Shown: one piece after another, positions 17,509 to 27,311 of the stretch | How the letters are laid out: each line of letters starts with the position of its first letter | How positions within the stretch are numbered: position 1 is the first letter of the stretch | NCBI RefSeq assembly: GCF_022369515.1 | Contig: NZ_CP059724.1 | Span: 6,572,001 to 6,636,000 of the forward strand | Source: Paenibacillus sp. 19GGS1-52 | GTDB lineage: Bacteria > Bacillota > Bacilli > Paenibacillales > Paenibacillaceae | Reading direction: 5' to 3' | Length of the DNA: 64,000 nucleotides | Translations under genes and position numbers: made by a program | Notes under the pieces: generated by a model | Told to the model about the DNA's origin: nothing | The model's database searches: none | What the model saw: the letters and a program-made list of their open reading frames with translations, nothing else

Positions 17509-20500
17509 TCAAGGCTGCGTAACTTTAAGCTTGGCATTATCAATAAACACATTGCCTTGACCGCCTACCCCTGTTCCCTTCAGTCCGATCATGTACTTGA
17601 TATAGACGGCACCGGCGGGCGCAACGCCATGTAATTCGAGGGGATTGTAATTGCCGGAAGCCGTACCGGTCTGCTCGATCCACCCTAGCGAATTCCCGCT
17701 TCCGTCAAAGAACTGTACCGCTAACACGCCTACTGCGCTGGAAAGATTCTCTGCCTTATAGTTCGCGCTAAGCGCATACGTTTCTCCTGCCCCAATGCCT
17801 TTCGTTTGGTGGACGAAAGAATAGGCACCTGTGGGCAAAAGACTCGCTGAAAGCTTGATCGCTGAAGCACCTTCATAGGCATCGGATACAGGCAGGAACA
17901 CCACTGTCGACCCTGGAGCTGTATACGTTCCCCATTCAATGAGTTGTCCGCTCTTCGTGCGTTCAAATCCCGGGTTCCAGAGTAAATTATCATCCGTGTA
18001 TTCGAGAGTAATGGCATCTGCGAACACGGTTCCCGACGCGTTGGCATTTAGGGCTTTAACCTTGACGTACACCTTGGCATAGACGGTGCCCGCCGGAATC
18101 CAGCCTTTCTTTTGCAAAGTCTCATAGGAGGTCTTCACGCCTGTGGATTCTTGTTCATAGCTGCCTAATACCGTCAGATCTCCCGAAAGAAATTCGACAG
18201 ACAGCACGGCGGAAGCCTGAGACAGCGCCTGCTTGTACACTTTGCCGCTTAAGCGGAAGGGTTGGTTGCCCGTTACCCCCACCGTTTGATACACAAAATC
18301 ACTTTGAGACTGCGGAAGCTGGCTGACCTCTAGTTTGAGGGCTTTGTTCCCTCTGCTGACTGGCAGATCTACCGGCTCGAAACTCGCCGTGCTGCCTGGA
18401 ACCGTGTACATATTCCACCCATAATGAGGATCCGTTATTCCCGGCGCTGTTCCCGGTGTATGCTCCGTAACCTCAAAGCTTCCATTGATGACTAAGTTTG
18501 TTCCATTGGTATCGGGTTGTTCATCCAGCTGCCTATGGGTCAGATTGCCAGCAGAATCATACGTGAAAGCTATTCCGTCTCCATTCTGCAGCAAAATATA
18601 ATTCAGTCGGGAAGCCGCGTCATACGAATATTGGGTGAATTCACGCTCAATCGTATCGAGAATCACACTGTGCTCAATATCGTATAAGGTCTCGTCCGCT
18701 CCCGATTGTGTGCTGGTCGCCAGTTCGATGGTGTTGTAATTGTCTCCTCTTTTCATCGTGGCGTAAGAACTGCCAAGATGTGGCGTTACCTGCTTCGGAA
18801 GCGATAAGCTTTGCGCCGCCCGGCTCCACTTAAAGGTAATAAAGTCGCCGGCCACACCTGACAATCCGGCAAAATACAAATTCCCCTGCGCATCATAGCT
18901 GCCCGAACCATACAAGGCCTGTTTGCCTTCGGCTAGTGCGCTGTAAAACATATCAATTTTCTTGCTGGTGGTCTGCATGGTGTAGGCTAATAGACTTTTT
19001 TGATTTGCCGTGTTGCGCAAGGCGCCAAAGACCACAGAACGACTGCCATCATAAACGCTGAGAAACCAATCACGATCCGTGGTTGTGTATTGATTCTCAT
19101 CTACCGCTTGTTCCCCTGCCCATGTCCAGTTTCCTGCACTAAATGTCGCCTGCTTGTAACGAATACCTAACCCTGTGCCAGCATCTCCAGCATTCCAGGC
19201 CACGTACAGATTTGGGGCTCCATCCTTCACCGCTTTGCCGTGATCGATGGCCGAAGGCGTATGTTGAAAATCAATGGACGGCCAAGTGGGAACGCCTTTG
19301 GTTCCACTGTCTAACAGGACTGCAGCTGCCAAGGTTCCCACCGCACCGGATGCTGAAATATCGATGCGGTTATAGACCGCTCCGTTGGTTGAAGCGGTTG
19401 TACTATGTTTGGAGCTCACAATGTGAACGGTCCAGCCTCCACCCGTGAGTGCCCGGTGGGCCACCAGATCTGGAACGTTCATGGTGACATCCGTAGATAT
19501 CACAACGGGAGTACTCAGTGTCCAACGGTGCGCGGTAGTGTTATAGGTTCCACGGACATATTTGATCCCACCGCTTACGGATGTATAGGCTAAATGAAGA
19601 TAGTTGTCCTGATCGATATACATTGAACCATTGGCAGCTCCGAGCGCATGGGTGCCTGAATGAAACCACGTATTTTCCTCTGGCTTCATGCCGTCTAGGC
19701 GGAAATCCCCACCATCACGGACAAGCATCCACTGATAACCGTCGGATGTATAATCGATTTTCTTTTGATTAAATGATGTTAAGGAATCGGCGCTTGAAGT
19801 AACTCCATTCCAGGTTTGATTCGGCATGGTATAGTGAAGCGTCAACGACGGATGCTGTGTTGCAGCACTGGTATTTGCTGACACATATTTCTTCACATTC
19901 GGTGCTGTTATATTATCCGCCTGCAGTTCAATACCGTAGTTAGGGTACAGTCCATTAACCCACTCCGATACCAACTCTTTGAGATAAAAGACTTGAGCAC
20001 CTTCACCTACAACAGCAACGGTACTGTAAGCCAATCCGTCTATATTCGCGGCATAGACAGGCTGGTTATTCCAGTTCACTGTATTCTCCTCCCATGTTCC
20101 CGTAACTCGTTGGGCTTTAACTTCCGTGGATGCATTATACTGATACTCCGCTGTCTGATTCAGCGTAAGATAAGCATCCAGCACCGTGTACTCCCCAGCA
20201 GGGATCTGACTCAGATCGAACTGCAGCAGGGTACGGAAATGATTGCCGTTGACATCCTTGCCCGTATACAGACGTGGGTCTGTTCCGTAGTTTCGATCCG
20301 GTTCATGAGCATTTAGCGTCGTATCCTTCGTTTCATTGTTGGCAGACTTCAGAACGACGGTTGGATCTAATGTTACCGGATAGACCAGCCCACTTAAGTC
20401 CGGCAGCAGATCCAGATAGGTCTTGCCTTCGACATTCCGCAGCGTTTGGGGAACATCGCGGTACGTTCCGACCGCGTCGATCAACCATGCCGGTTCGATC

Positions 20501-21432
20501 TGTAATTCTCCCAACTGCAATTCCTTGCTGAGTCCACTAGATACCTCATAACTGAAGGAGGACGGTGCGGCTTTGGAAGCCAGGAGGATGGATTCCTTCA
20601 TCCCATTAGCCATTAACTGCAGGGTCACATCAGTTGCCGTCCAAGCCGATGGATAACGAATCAGCGAATTCCCATATACATCCTGCTGAACTACCGCTCG
20701 GCTTGAACTGGCGCCTACAGGAACGAAGGATAGACGGTCGCTGCCTTTTCCAATTTCATAGCCTTTACTGAACTGCTTGCTGATCCGCACATCGAAGGGG
20801 ACTTGAAGGGCACGGAAGGCATCTTTGTTTAGCTTGGATAATTCCGGACTCAAGCGTAGCTTGCCCTTGCTGTCGGTCGTCTCTGGAACAGGTACTTCAG
20901 GCAATGCATCACGGGATAAGGGAACATCCAGTTGGTTCGCAATTTCTGCTTCGTCTGTCAATAATAGAGAGATGTCCTGCCAGTCTCCTGTCTTATCCTG
21001 ATAATGTAGTGCTTCGGTACTAATGATGGTCTCATAGGAGTCATCTTGGAGTTGATAGGTTTTCGTATTGGAAGTTCGTTCGTCTGGTAATTCTAGCGAG
21101 GGTGAAGGTTTCGCTGGAAGGGGTTGTTTAACATACACAGCTTGAGTGACAGTAGAGTCTGAGCGATACATTAAAGATTGTGAAGTGTCGGTTGATGCGT
21201 TCAATGAACTGGGATCGACATTATCCGTCTTCGTCTCTAGCATCGGCGATGCGTACTCCTCCGTCGGATGAAGGAAATCCACCTTCGCGCTAAGAAGTGT
21301 GTCTACTGTCGAAGTGGAATTTGCAGAAATACGATTAGAGCCTTCTTTACCTGCTGCAAACATAGAACCGGATAGAACTTGAAGGGTTAAAAAAAGCGCC
21401 AGTGCAATAGAAATCGACTTCTTATGCTGCAT
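17509..21432 (-). CDS. Large secreted DNRLRE/YD-repeat protein, RHS partner
   Basis: 1307 aa from the ATG at 21432 with gggagg. Signal peptide to about residue 27. A long N-terminal region ends in a DNRLRE-type domain (about 360-535: DTTLNAHEPDRNYGTDPRLY, RTLLQFDLSQIPAGEYT). A beta-propeller-like middle follows, then two YD repeats (YSYDAASRLNYI, FTYDSAGNLTHRQ) near 940. Two carbohydrate-binding-like modules close it (NLVINGSFEV; LLWNPGFERT). It lies directly upstream of the RHS toxin in the same operon. Such proteins often accompany Gram-positive wall-associated RHS toxins, perhaps aiding export or surface attachment. No toxin domain is seen. Confidence 0.8.
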   Translation of the reverse strand: MQHKKSISIALALFLTLQVLSGSMFAAGKEGSNRISANSTSTVDTLLSAKVDFLHPTEEYASPMLETKTDNVDPSSLNASTDTSQSLMYRSDSTVTQAVYVKQPLPAKPSPSLELPDERTSNTKTYQLQDDSYETIISTEALHYQDKTGDWQDISLLLTDEAEIANQLDVPLSRDALPEVPVPETTDSKGKLRLSPELSKLNKDAFRALQVPFDVRISKQFSKGYEIGKGSDRLSFVPVGASSSRAVVQQDVYGNSLIRYPSAWTATDVTLQLMANGMKESILLASKAAPSSFSYEVSSGLSKELQLGELQIEPAWLIDAVGTYRDVPQTLRNVEGKTYLDLLPDLSGLVYPVTLDPTVVLKSANNETKDTTLNAHEPDRNYGTDPRLYTGKDVNGNHFRTLLQFDLSQIPAGEYTVLDAYLTLNQTAEYQYNASTEVKAQRVTGTWEENTVNWNNQPVYAANIDGLAYSTVAVVGEGAQVFYLKELVSEWVNGLYPNYGIELQADNITAPNVKKYVSANTSAATQHPSLTLHYTMPNQTWNGVTSSADSLTSFNQKKIDYTSDGYQWMLVRDGGDFRLDGMKPEENTWFHSGTHALGAANGSMYIDQDNYLHLAYTSVSGGIKYVRGTYNTTAHRWTLSTPVVISTDVTMNVPDLVAHRALTGGGWTVHIVSSKHSTTASTNGAVYNRIDISASGAVGTLAAAVLLDSGTKGVPTWPSIDFQHTPSAIDHGKAVKDGAPNLYVAWNAGDAGTGLGIRYKQATFSAGNWTWAGEQAVDENQYTTTDRDWFLSVYDGSRSVVFGALRNTANQKSLLAYTMQTTSKKIDMFYSALAEGKQALYGSGSYDAQGNLYFAGLSGVAGDFITFKWSRAAQSLSLPKQVTPHLGSSYATMKRGDNYNTIELATSTQSGADETLYDIEHSVILDTIEREFTQYSYDAASRLNYILLQNGDGIAFTYDSAGNLTHRQLDEQPDTNGTNLVINGSFEVTEHTPGTAPGITDPHYGWNMYTVPGSTASFEPVDLPVSRGNKALKLEVSQLPQSQSDFVYQTVGVTGNQPFRLSGKVYKQALSQASAVLSVEFLSGDLTVLGSYEQESTGVKTSYETLQKKGWIPAGTVYAKVYVKVKALNANASGTVFADAITLEYTDDNLLWNPGFERTKSGQLIEWGTYTAPGSTVVFLPVSDAYEGASAIKLSASLLPTGAYSFVHQTKGIGAGETYALSANYKAENLSSAVGVLAVQFFDGSGNSLGWIEQTGTASGNYNPLELHGVAPAGAVYIKYMIGLKGTGVGGQGNVFIDNAKLKVTQP

Positions 21433-21793
21433 GTTACGTATTCCTCCCAAATTTAGTAGTGTCTTTTTCATATCGGTAAACAAATAGAGGTTTACGCTTC
21501 TGTCAATAAACACAAAGTATCAATTTTAAAACAATTCTTGAATAATTCGACAAAGTCTCTTATATAATGACAATAACCCACATTTTTCTTGTGAGAATTT
21601 CATGTAAAACCACCAAAGAACAAGTCCTCCAATTTTTAGCTTAGCATGCGGAATAAACTGAAGAATCGCAGAGTTCAGGACACCTCACCACCTGTTTAAA
21701 CAATCTGTCTGGGTTCTCTCAAGCGATTGTATCCTACTACCCTCAAACTGAAATCCAGAAGACTCCTTTTCTGATCAAAAATAGACTGTATTT

Positions 21794-21908
21794 TCTAGTT
21801 CCCATTCTAGTTCCCAGTTGAAGTGGCAATTTATCATCAAGAAAAAAGCCCATAACCACGCGGGTTTTCGACTTTAAAAAGTGGGAACCAGAAACGGGAA
21901 CTAGAAAT
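21794..21908. repeat. Long inverted repeat with GGGAAC motifs around the transfer-operon terminator
   Basis: TTTCTAGTTCCC and CTAGTTCCCA on the left (about 21794-21820) mirror TGGGAACCAG and CGGGAACTAGAAA on the right (21880-21908). The arms are almost complementary over about 27 bp and enclose the terminator hairpin. The same GGGAAC core recurs in the repeats of the replication gene at 45948-46151. Confidence 0.6.
21841..21869 (-). terminator. Terminator of the conjugation operon
   Basis: On the minus strand AAAACCC and GGGCTTTT form a hairpin followed by a T-run (cttttttc), 68 bp beyond the FtsK-like stop. The rest of the 21433-21936 gap holds the leader of the DNRLRE gene and the inverted repeat listed separately; no gene was seen. 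Confidence 0.75.
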
Positions 21909-21936
21909 CTATTGATCTGACCTTATTCATATTCAT

Positions 21937-24078
21937 TTAATAAAAATCGTTGAATTTGCTCCTCATCCCAAGCCAGCGTATATCCCCCTTTGGTGCTTGT
22001 CGGGGAAGTAAAAAATCAAGTTTCACCAGTTGACTCATCAACTGCAGCACCTTCTCTTTACGTATACCAAGTTCTTGCTGCAACTCAGCAGATCTAGCAG
22101 AGCCCGTTTGGCAAATCATCCGCTGCATTCGAAACAGCAGTTCATCATCACTCTCCCGGACATCGGCCATCCAAGGCTTCAAACCTGTTTCCGGATCATA
22201 CTCAGGTGCGACCTTTCCTTCATTGCTTAGTTGTTCAACATAGGTTGCTGCCGTCACATAGTCAATGTTCAGAGCATGCTGCAGCAGCCTACCGGATACA
22301 CCGTTATGCTCCCGCGCCAAGCGAATCACCTGATCGTACACACTCTCGTTTATAGGTGGCTCTTCTTCCTCCAGATCCGTCCACTCTCCCAAGGGGATCA
22401 CACTTCCCGGTGTCGGTCCGTCAGATTCAGCTTCCACCTCCAATGGCTCTTTGTCTTCCTCATCGGATATTACACTAAGCAAAGAAGAATCCCCCTCTGC
22501 TTCTGCTTCCGGATCTGTTTTTTGCAGCCGCACTTCATTTCGCCAATAGCGCTTTAATGCCTCAATATAATGAGTCGTCTCATCATCATCCGCGCTGATC
22601 GCTGCTGATTGGAATCTTTTCTGCCCACCTCCATTCAGCATGCAAATGCCATCTCCTGCACCGAGCAGATGCGGCCCTCCTGTATCCATGACGGTCTTGA
22701 AATCGTAAACACTCAGCAAATGAAAGGCTACTCGGGACGGTAGATTGGACTTAATGACACCCGTCACGACATCCACGCTGGGACGCTGGGTACCCAAGAT
22801 CAGATGAAGCCCCGCAGCTCGTCCCATTTGGGTCAGCCTCTGCACGGTTTCTTCCACATCATTCCGGGCAATGACCATCAGGTCCGCATATTCATCAATC
22901 ACGGTGACGATGTAGGGTATCTGATCCTGGGGATGATTCCGGTTATACTGCAGCAAGTTCCGTACACCGGCTTCAGCAAAGCACTTATACCGCTTTTCCA
23001 TTTCCACCACAAGTTTTTTGAGTGTCAGTGCCGCCCGCTTCGGATCAGTGACCGGCGGGGAAATCAAGTGCGGTAAGCCGGTATACATCGTAAACTCGAC
23101 CATCTTGGGATCGATGAGCAGAAACTGTACTTGCTGCGGAGAACGCGCAGTCGCCAGCGAAGTGAGTAACCCATTGATAAACACGGATTTCCCCGAGCCG
23201 GTAGCCCCGGCCACCAGAAGATGCGGCAATTTCGCTAAGTCGACCAGCATCGGATTCCCTTCCATGTCTTTCCCAAAGACCAAGGGCAGCTGTGCCTTTT
23301 CTGCAAATTGCAGCAGATCCCTGGACATGTCACTCATATAGACAAACGCTCTTTCCTTATGCGGGATCACAAAGGCCGCTGCACTGGGAAACGTCGAAGA
23401 GGCGACGGCAAAACTGCGGTCATGTCCGATATGGTTCGCCAAATCATCCCTCTTCTTGACCAGATCACTGAGCTGCAGACGGGCAGGCAGACGGAACGAA
23501 ATGGTTTGCAAGGTTGGCCCCGCATCGATGGACAAGATTTCTGGGGGTTCATCCATTTTGAGTCCCGCCAGCTGTACGGTATTGAAGATAAGTTCTGAAG
23601 CCTGCTCTGCTGCTAAAAGTGAAGAGGAATGGGGTCGGGGATTCGGCGGGAATAGAGCGTAGGGCCCTCGTTGGGCGCTATGCTTCTCTTCCCGCAAAGT
23701 CAGCTTGTGGTCCCATTCGCCATGTTGAGGTGCGGTGGGTATGGACTCCACACCTCCGGCACTCGGCAGTGTAGTTAGCGAAATGTCCGCTGAGTATTTC
23801 TCCGGTCTCCATTCCCGGTTTCGAATCATTTGCTGCAGCTGTGCAAGTCTCGGCCACAAGCGATCTCTGTGCTTCCAAGCTATGACCGCGACATGGGGCA
23901 GGCCTACAATACATACCCACAAGGTGATCGCATACCGAAGCACCGTATGTGCCAAATGGCTGAGTTCCGGGGCAGGCTCCAGGAACAATACGATCACACT
24001 GCCCAGCGCAGCAATGGCGCTCAGACGATTCACGAACTGTCCAAAAGTTTCTTTTCTCGGTGGATCTGGAGTGCTCAC
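21937..24078 (-). CDS. FtsK/SpoIIIE-type DNA translocase (conjugative coupling protein)
   Basis: 713 aa from a GTG at 24078. Two N-terminal membrane helices (about 21-36 and 45-66), then a RecA-like motor with Walker A GATGSGKS at 291-298, Walker B IVTVIDEYADLM near 380, and an RPSVDVVTGVIKSNLPSRVAF segment typical of FtsK-like proteins. Two winged-helix regions follow at the C-terminus (GVSGRLLQHALNIDYVTAATYVEQL; ARSAELQQELGIRKEKV), one like FtsK gamma. In Gram-positive ICEs this family supplies the coupling protein that feeds DNA to the secretion channel (ConQ and Orf21 types). Last gene of the operon. A purely double-stranded translocation role, as in actinomycete elements, is possible since no relaxase was found. 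Confidence 0.85.
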   Translation of the reverse strand: MSTPDPPRKETFGQFVNRLSAIAALGSVIVLFLEPAPELSHLAHTVLRYAITLWVCIVGLPHVAVIAWKHRDRLWPRLAQLQQMIRNREWRPEKYSADISLTTLPSAGGVESIPTAPQHGEWDHKLTLREEKHSAQRGPYALFPPNPRPHSSSLLAAEQASELIFNTVQLAGLKMDEPPEILSIDAGPTLQTISFRLPARLQLSDLVKKRDDLANHIGHDRSFAVASSTFPSAAAFVIPHKERAFVYMSDMSRDLLQFAEKAQLPLVFGKDMEGNPMLVDLAKLPHLLVAGATGSGKSVFINGLLTSLATARSPQQVQFLLIDPKMVEFTMYTGLPHLISPPVTDPKRAALTLKKLVVEMEKRYKCFAEAGVRNLLQYNRNHPQDQIPYIVTVIDEYADLMVIARNDVEETVQRLTQMGRAAGLHLILGTQRPSVDVVTGVIKSNLPSRVAFHLLSVYDFKTVMDTGGPHLLGAGDGICMLNGGGQKRFQSAAISADDDETTHYIEALKRYWRNEVRLQKTDPEAEAEGDSSLLSVISDEEDKEPLEVEAESDGPTPGSVIPLGEWTDLEEEEPPINESVYDQVIRLAREHNGVSGRLLQHALNIDYVTAATYVEQLSNEGKVAPEYDPETGLKPWMADVRESDDELLFRMQRMICQTGSARSAELQQELGIRKEKVLQLMSQLVKLDFLLPRQAPKGDIRWLGMRSKFNDFY

Positions 24079-24085
24079 AGTGGTC

Positions 24086-24337
24086 TCAACTTCCTTTCAT
24101 CATAGTTTGGAGTAAGTCTCTCAGTTGCTGATTAAACCGTGCCGCATTTTCTTTCACCAAGGGCCACCACGCATCCGACTCGTCAAACACAAAATGGTAC
24201 GCTTCATTCAGATTACGCAGCAGCATAATGATCAAAAATACGCCTAGCGCTTTGACGAACCAGGTCGGTAAACCATTGCTGCCTTTCTTGTAAAATACCC
24301 ACAGTAATATCGCAATAATGACTACCGTTAAATTCAT
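24086..24337 (-). CDS. Small membrane protein of the conjugation operon
   Basis: 83 aa. Helix at 3-16 and a second at about 26-41 (ALGVFLIIMLLRNL), then a short soluble tail (WWPLVKENAARFNQQLRDLLQ). It starts 1 bp after the stop of the hydrolase gene with gagcggttgaa upstream and lies 7 bp before the FtsK-like gene. Position and size suggest a channel accessory; the family is unknown. Confidence 0.55.
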   Translation of the reverse strand: MNLTVVIIAILLWVFYKKGSNGLPTWFVKALGVFLIIMLLRNLNEAYHFVFDESDAWWPLVKENAARFNQQLRDLLQTMMKGS

Positions 24338-24338
24338 T

Positions 24339-25445
24339 TCAACCGCTCCCCGCTACTAACAATTTGAAGTACTTGGATACCCCGATCCACCATCCGTTAT
24401 CGGCGGCATAGTAACCACGCGGATTATCTTTGGCCGACAGCCACTGAATCGGATCTCTTCCGGCAGGAAGATCCTGTGACAGCTTAGTAATCGTATTCGC
24501 AGCAATCTGCGCCGATTCTCCGGTCGAGAGTTGCGCCCCTTTACCTTTGCACCAACATCCATAAACATTCCACGGATTTCGGATAATCTCGGAGGCATGG
24601 TTATTGTTTCTCGGCACAAAAGATTGCTCTTGTCCGGTAATGGCAATCAGCAGATAGGGAGATACATTTTTAGTTCGCCCCGCGTCATCGATCATCTGCA
24701 GCAGACTGCGATCAGCCAGCGCTGATTTTCGCTTCTCCAGAAACTGCAGCATGCTATCCATATTTAAAGACTGATATCCCAGCTCACTCGGCAAGCTTGG
24801 CATTTCCGAACCTGGAGGAAATACATACTCCAATGGATCAACGGGTACCCCGTTCAGCTCCACTTGAAAGTGTAAATGCGGTCCCGTAGAGCGTCCGACG
24901 ATGCCTTGTCCGATTTTGCCAATGAACTGACCTTTGCTCACCTTGTCACCCACGGACACGTTCATCTGAGCAGATAGATGCCCATATGTGGTCACCAGCC
25001 CGTTGCCGTGATCGATCATAATCGCCTGACCATACCCGCTGGCTACTCCAGCCAACGTCACCGTACCTGCTGCCATAGCATAGACGGGCTGCAACTCAGT
25101 GTTCGCGGCTCCATTCGCAATATCAATGCCCTTGTGCATTCGGGTTGTCCCAAACAGATCACGCAGCGCAAACGAGGAAGATACCTGACTAAGAGTCGGC
25201 ACGGGCCACATATATGCAGAACCATCTTCATCCAACTGCACGGGAGCCATCCAGCCATATTCGCCTGCTGTTTGTGGTTTATAGCTATCGGCATCCGAGA
25301 AAATCATAACTGGCAAAAATACAAATAACACAATCAGCGCCGCGAGTCCAAGGAAGATCAGCACCAAGCCGATTCCCGGAGAACTTAGCGCTGAAATCAG
25401 CCCGATGATTTTCTTGATGTCTTTGGCCTTTTTAACGACTTCCAT
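24339..25445 (-). CDS. M23 endopeptidase plus lysozyme-like bifunctional wall hydrolase
   Basis: 368 aa from the ATG at 25445 (ggaggg at good spacing; an ATG 6 bp upstream is too close to it). Membrane helix at 20-49. M23 domain at about 80-215 with the LytM set H-x3-D (MHKGIDIA), YGHLS and HLHFQVE. Residues 230-368 form a lysozyme-like domain (LLIAITGQEQSFVPRNNNHASEIIRNPWNVYGC) with a likely catalytic Glu in GQEQS. Conjugation elements encode such enzymes to open the wall for the channel; CwlT of ICEBs1 has the related pairing of NlpC/P60 and lysozyme. Here M23 replaces NlpC/P60. Confidence 0.85.
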   Translation of the reverse strand: MEVVKKAKDIKKIIGLISALSSPGIGLVLIFLGLAALIVLFVFLPVMIFSDADSYKPQTAGEYGWMAPVQLDEDGSAYMWPVPTLSQVSSSFALRDLFGTTRMHKGIDIANGAANTELQPVYAMAAGTVTLAGVASGYGQAIMIDHGNGLVTTYGHLSAQMNVSVGDKVSKGQFIGKIGQGIVGRSTGPHLHFQVELNGVPVDPLEYVFPPGSEMPSLPSELGYQSLNMDSMLQFLEKRKSALADRSLLQMIDDAGRTKNVSPYLLIAITGQEQSFVPRNNNHASEIIRNPWNVYGCWCKGKGAQLSTGESAQIAANTITKLSQDLPAGRDPIQWLSAKDNPRGYYAADNGWWIGVSKYFKLLVAGSG

Positions 25446-25457
25446 CTGCATTCCCTC

Positions 25458-27311
25458 CTATCCTGCGGTTTTCAGGCCCCGCGTTTTGTACAGGACATGC
25501 TCTTCCGGAGGGACATGCATAATCAGTTCATCGTAGCGTTTGTGATTCTCCAAAATGTAGCGCTGTGTCCCTTCATTCTGAGTAATGAGTTCCTGTATCT
25601 CGTGTGGCAGATCCGCGTGGGAGGACAGTAAACGTACCGCCGATTGCTCCATGTAAAAATACACGCGCACACTGGTGTTTTCCCACATGCCGACTCCAGC
25701 TGCGGTATCCAGCATTATGGCTGGGGAATTTCCTGCCAGAATCATCATGCCATTTTGCTTCCGAATCGCCGTGTACCAGGTGAAGACATAACTGCGCAGT
25801 TCCGGATTTTGCAATTGCCGTTGACCTTCGTCCACCAACACAGCAGAGAAATCGGCTCCGGCAATTTTAAGCAGATGAATGTTAGCATTGACCTGTTCAA
25901 AGGCCATCGACATTTTGATTTGCGCTTGCTTAGCCGATTCATCCTTTTTGGACTCGTCCGCCTCGCCGGAACCGACCCGATAGACCACGAGTGGCGCTTT
26001 CTGATGAAAGCTGGAAGCCTCTTCGATTTGAAAAACATCATCATAAATCCCGATAAAATAGATTTTGATCTTGTCATACAAGCTTTTGGCATCGGCATTA
26101 CTACGAGCAGCCTCTTCAATTTCTCTAAACACCGCATGAATCGTCGGCCTCGGTCCGGTGGGAGCATTCCAGGTTGCTGGAGTTTTCTTCTCAATCCCTG
26201 CGGCATGGTAGATTCTGCGGATGGCTTCTCCCACTTCAAAGATTTCCGAACGGGTTAAGTTCTCCCCCAGCAGCGAGAAGGTGCGCACACCGCTTTTTTC
26301 AGCCATCTTGTACCGGGAGCGATTATACTGCACACATTCCTCGTCAATTTCGGTGATGGCAGGCATGATCGTCAGCGGTTCAAAATAGCGACCTTCTTCG
26401 GTGGTGTGATCAATATATACGCCTCCCACATACTCACAGAGTTCACGCCATTCCCCGTCTAAATCAAACACAAAAACATGCACGCCTTCTTCCAACAGTG
26501 ACACCACCAGTGCCTTGAGAAAGTAACTTTTCCCCTCCCCCGTCTTGCCGAACACGGTGACGTTCTGCGCCCGGGGATCATCCGGATCACACAGATTGAC
26601 AAAACAAAAGCCGCCGTCCTCAGTCCGGCGACCAAAATATAGTCCTTCAGCATCGGAGAACGAGCCTCGGGTCATCGGGTAGGTGCGTGCTGCGACAGAG
26701 TCTGTCGTGACCCGCCCATAATGGGTTTTGTTAAAAAATTCACTGTGATCCCCGTAAGGATCAGTTGCAGGGGCGGTTTGCCGCATCGCCTCACTCTGCT
26801 CACGCTTCAATTCATTCAGCTTCCCGGACATGTTATCGAACCAAAGCTTCAGCCCCGCCTCTGCCGCCTCAATCTGATGCAGCTTCGGTGCGGATAACGT
26901 CAAGAAGGTTTGCACCTCCACCAGCTTGTGGTCATTCGACAGGGTGGAGTCCCGCAAGGCCAAAATGGTTTCTTTGGCGGCAATCTCCGCATTCCGCGCC
27001 GGATCAGTTTCGCTCTGATCGTTGATGCTGGCCGTTAATCGGTTCAGCTTGTATTTCATCCGGGTGTTGAATTTGATATCGCTTTGCGCATACCGTATCG
27101 TCTTGCGCAAGCTAGCCCCAGCATGGGTAACGACTCCATCCAGCTGATCCAGATACCCGGCAATAATCTCTGGTGGATATTCCTGAACCATGAGGACCCG
27201 CACGTAATGAGCGGACTTTCCATCCTTTCCATCCAGCATGTTCACCACCACATGCCGGGGCTGTTTCATCCACCGTTTAACTAACCGATTCGTATGTTTG
27301 AGCAGGCTCAT
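25458..27311 (-). CDS. VirB4-like conjugation ATPase
   Basis: 617 aa; ATG at 27311 (gaggag site) overlapping the end of the preceding gene. N-terminal VirB4/TraC-like region (1-220) is followed by a RecA motor: Walker A FGKTGEGKS near 254-262 and Walker B-like FSAVLVDEGQRQLQNPE near 480, then MMILAGNSPAIMLD and a C-terminal ALLSSHAD-like segment. VirB4 proteins are the energising ATPases of type IV secretion channels and the defining gene of conjugative elements (ConE in ICEBs1). It lies between the PrgI/ParA-like protein and the M23 hydrolase, a standard order. Confidence 0.9.
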   Translation of the reverse strand: MSLLKHTNRLVKRWMKQPRHVVVNMLDGKDGKSAHYVRVLMVQEYPPEIIAGYLDQLDGVVTHAGASLRKTIRYAQSDIKFNTRMKYKLNRLTASINDQSETDPARNAEIAAKETILALRDSTLSNDHKLVEVQTFLTLSAPKLHQIEAAEAGLKLWFDNMSGKLNELKREQSEAMRQTAPATDPYGDHSEFFNKTHYGRVTTDSVAARTYPMTRGSFSDAEGLYFGRRTEDGGFCFVNLCDPDDPRAQNVTVFGKTGEGKSYFLKALVVSLLEEGVHVFVFDLDGEWRELCEYVGGVYIDHTTEEGRYFEPLTIMPAITEIDEECVQYNRSRYKMAEKSGVRTFSLLGENLTRSEIFEVGEAIRRIYHAAGIEKKTPATWNAPTGPRPTIHAVFREIEEAARSNADAKSLYDKIKIYFIGIYDDVFQIEEASSFHQKAPLVVYRVGSGEADESKKDESAKQAQIKMSMAFEQVNANIHLLKIAGADFSAVLVDEGQRQLQNPELRSYVFTWYTAIRKQNGMMILAGNSPAIMLDTAAGVGMWENTSVRVYFYMEQSAVRLLSSHADLPHEIQELITQNEGTQRYILENHKRYDELIMHVPPEEHVLYKTRGLKTAG

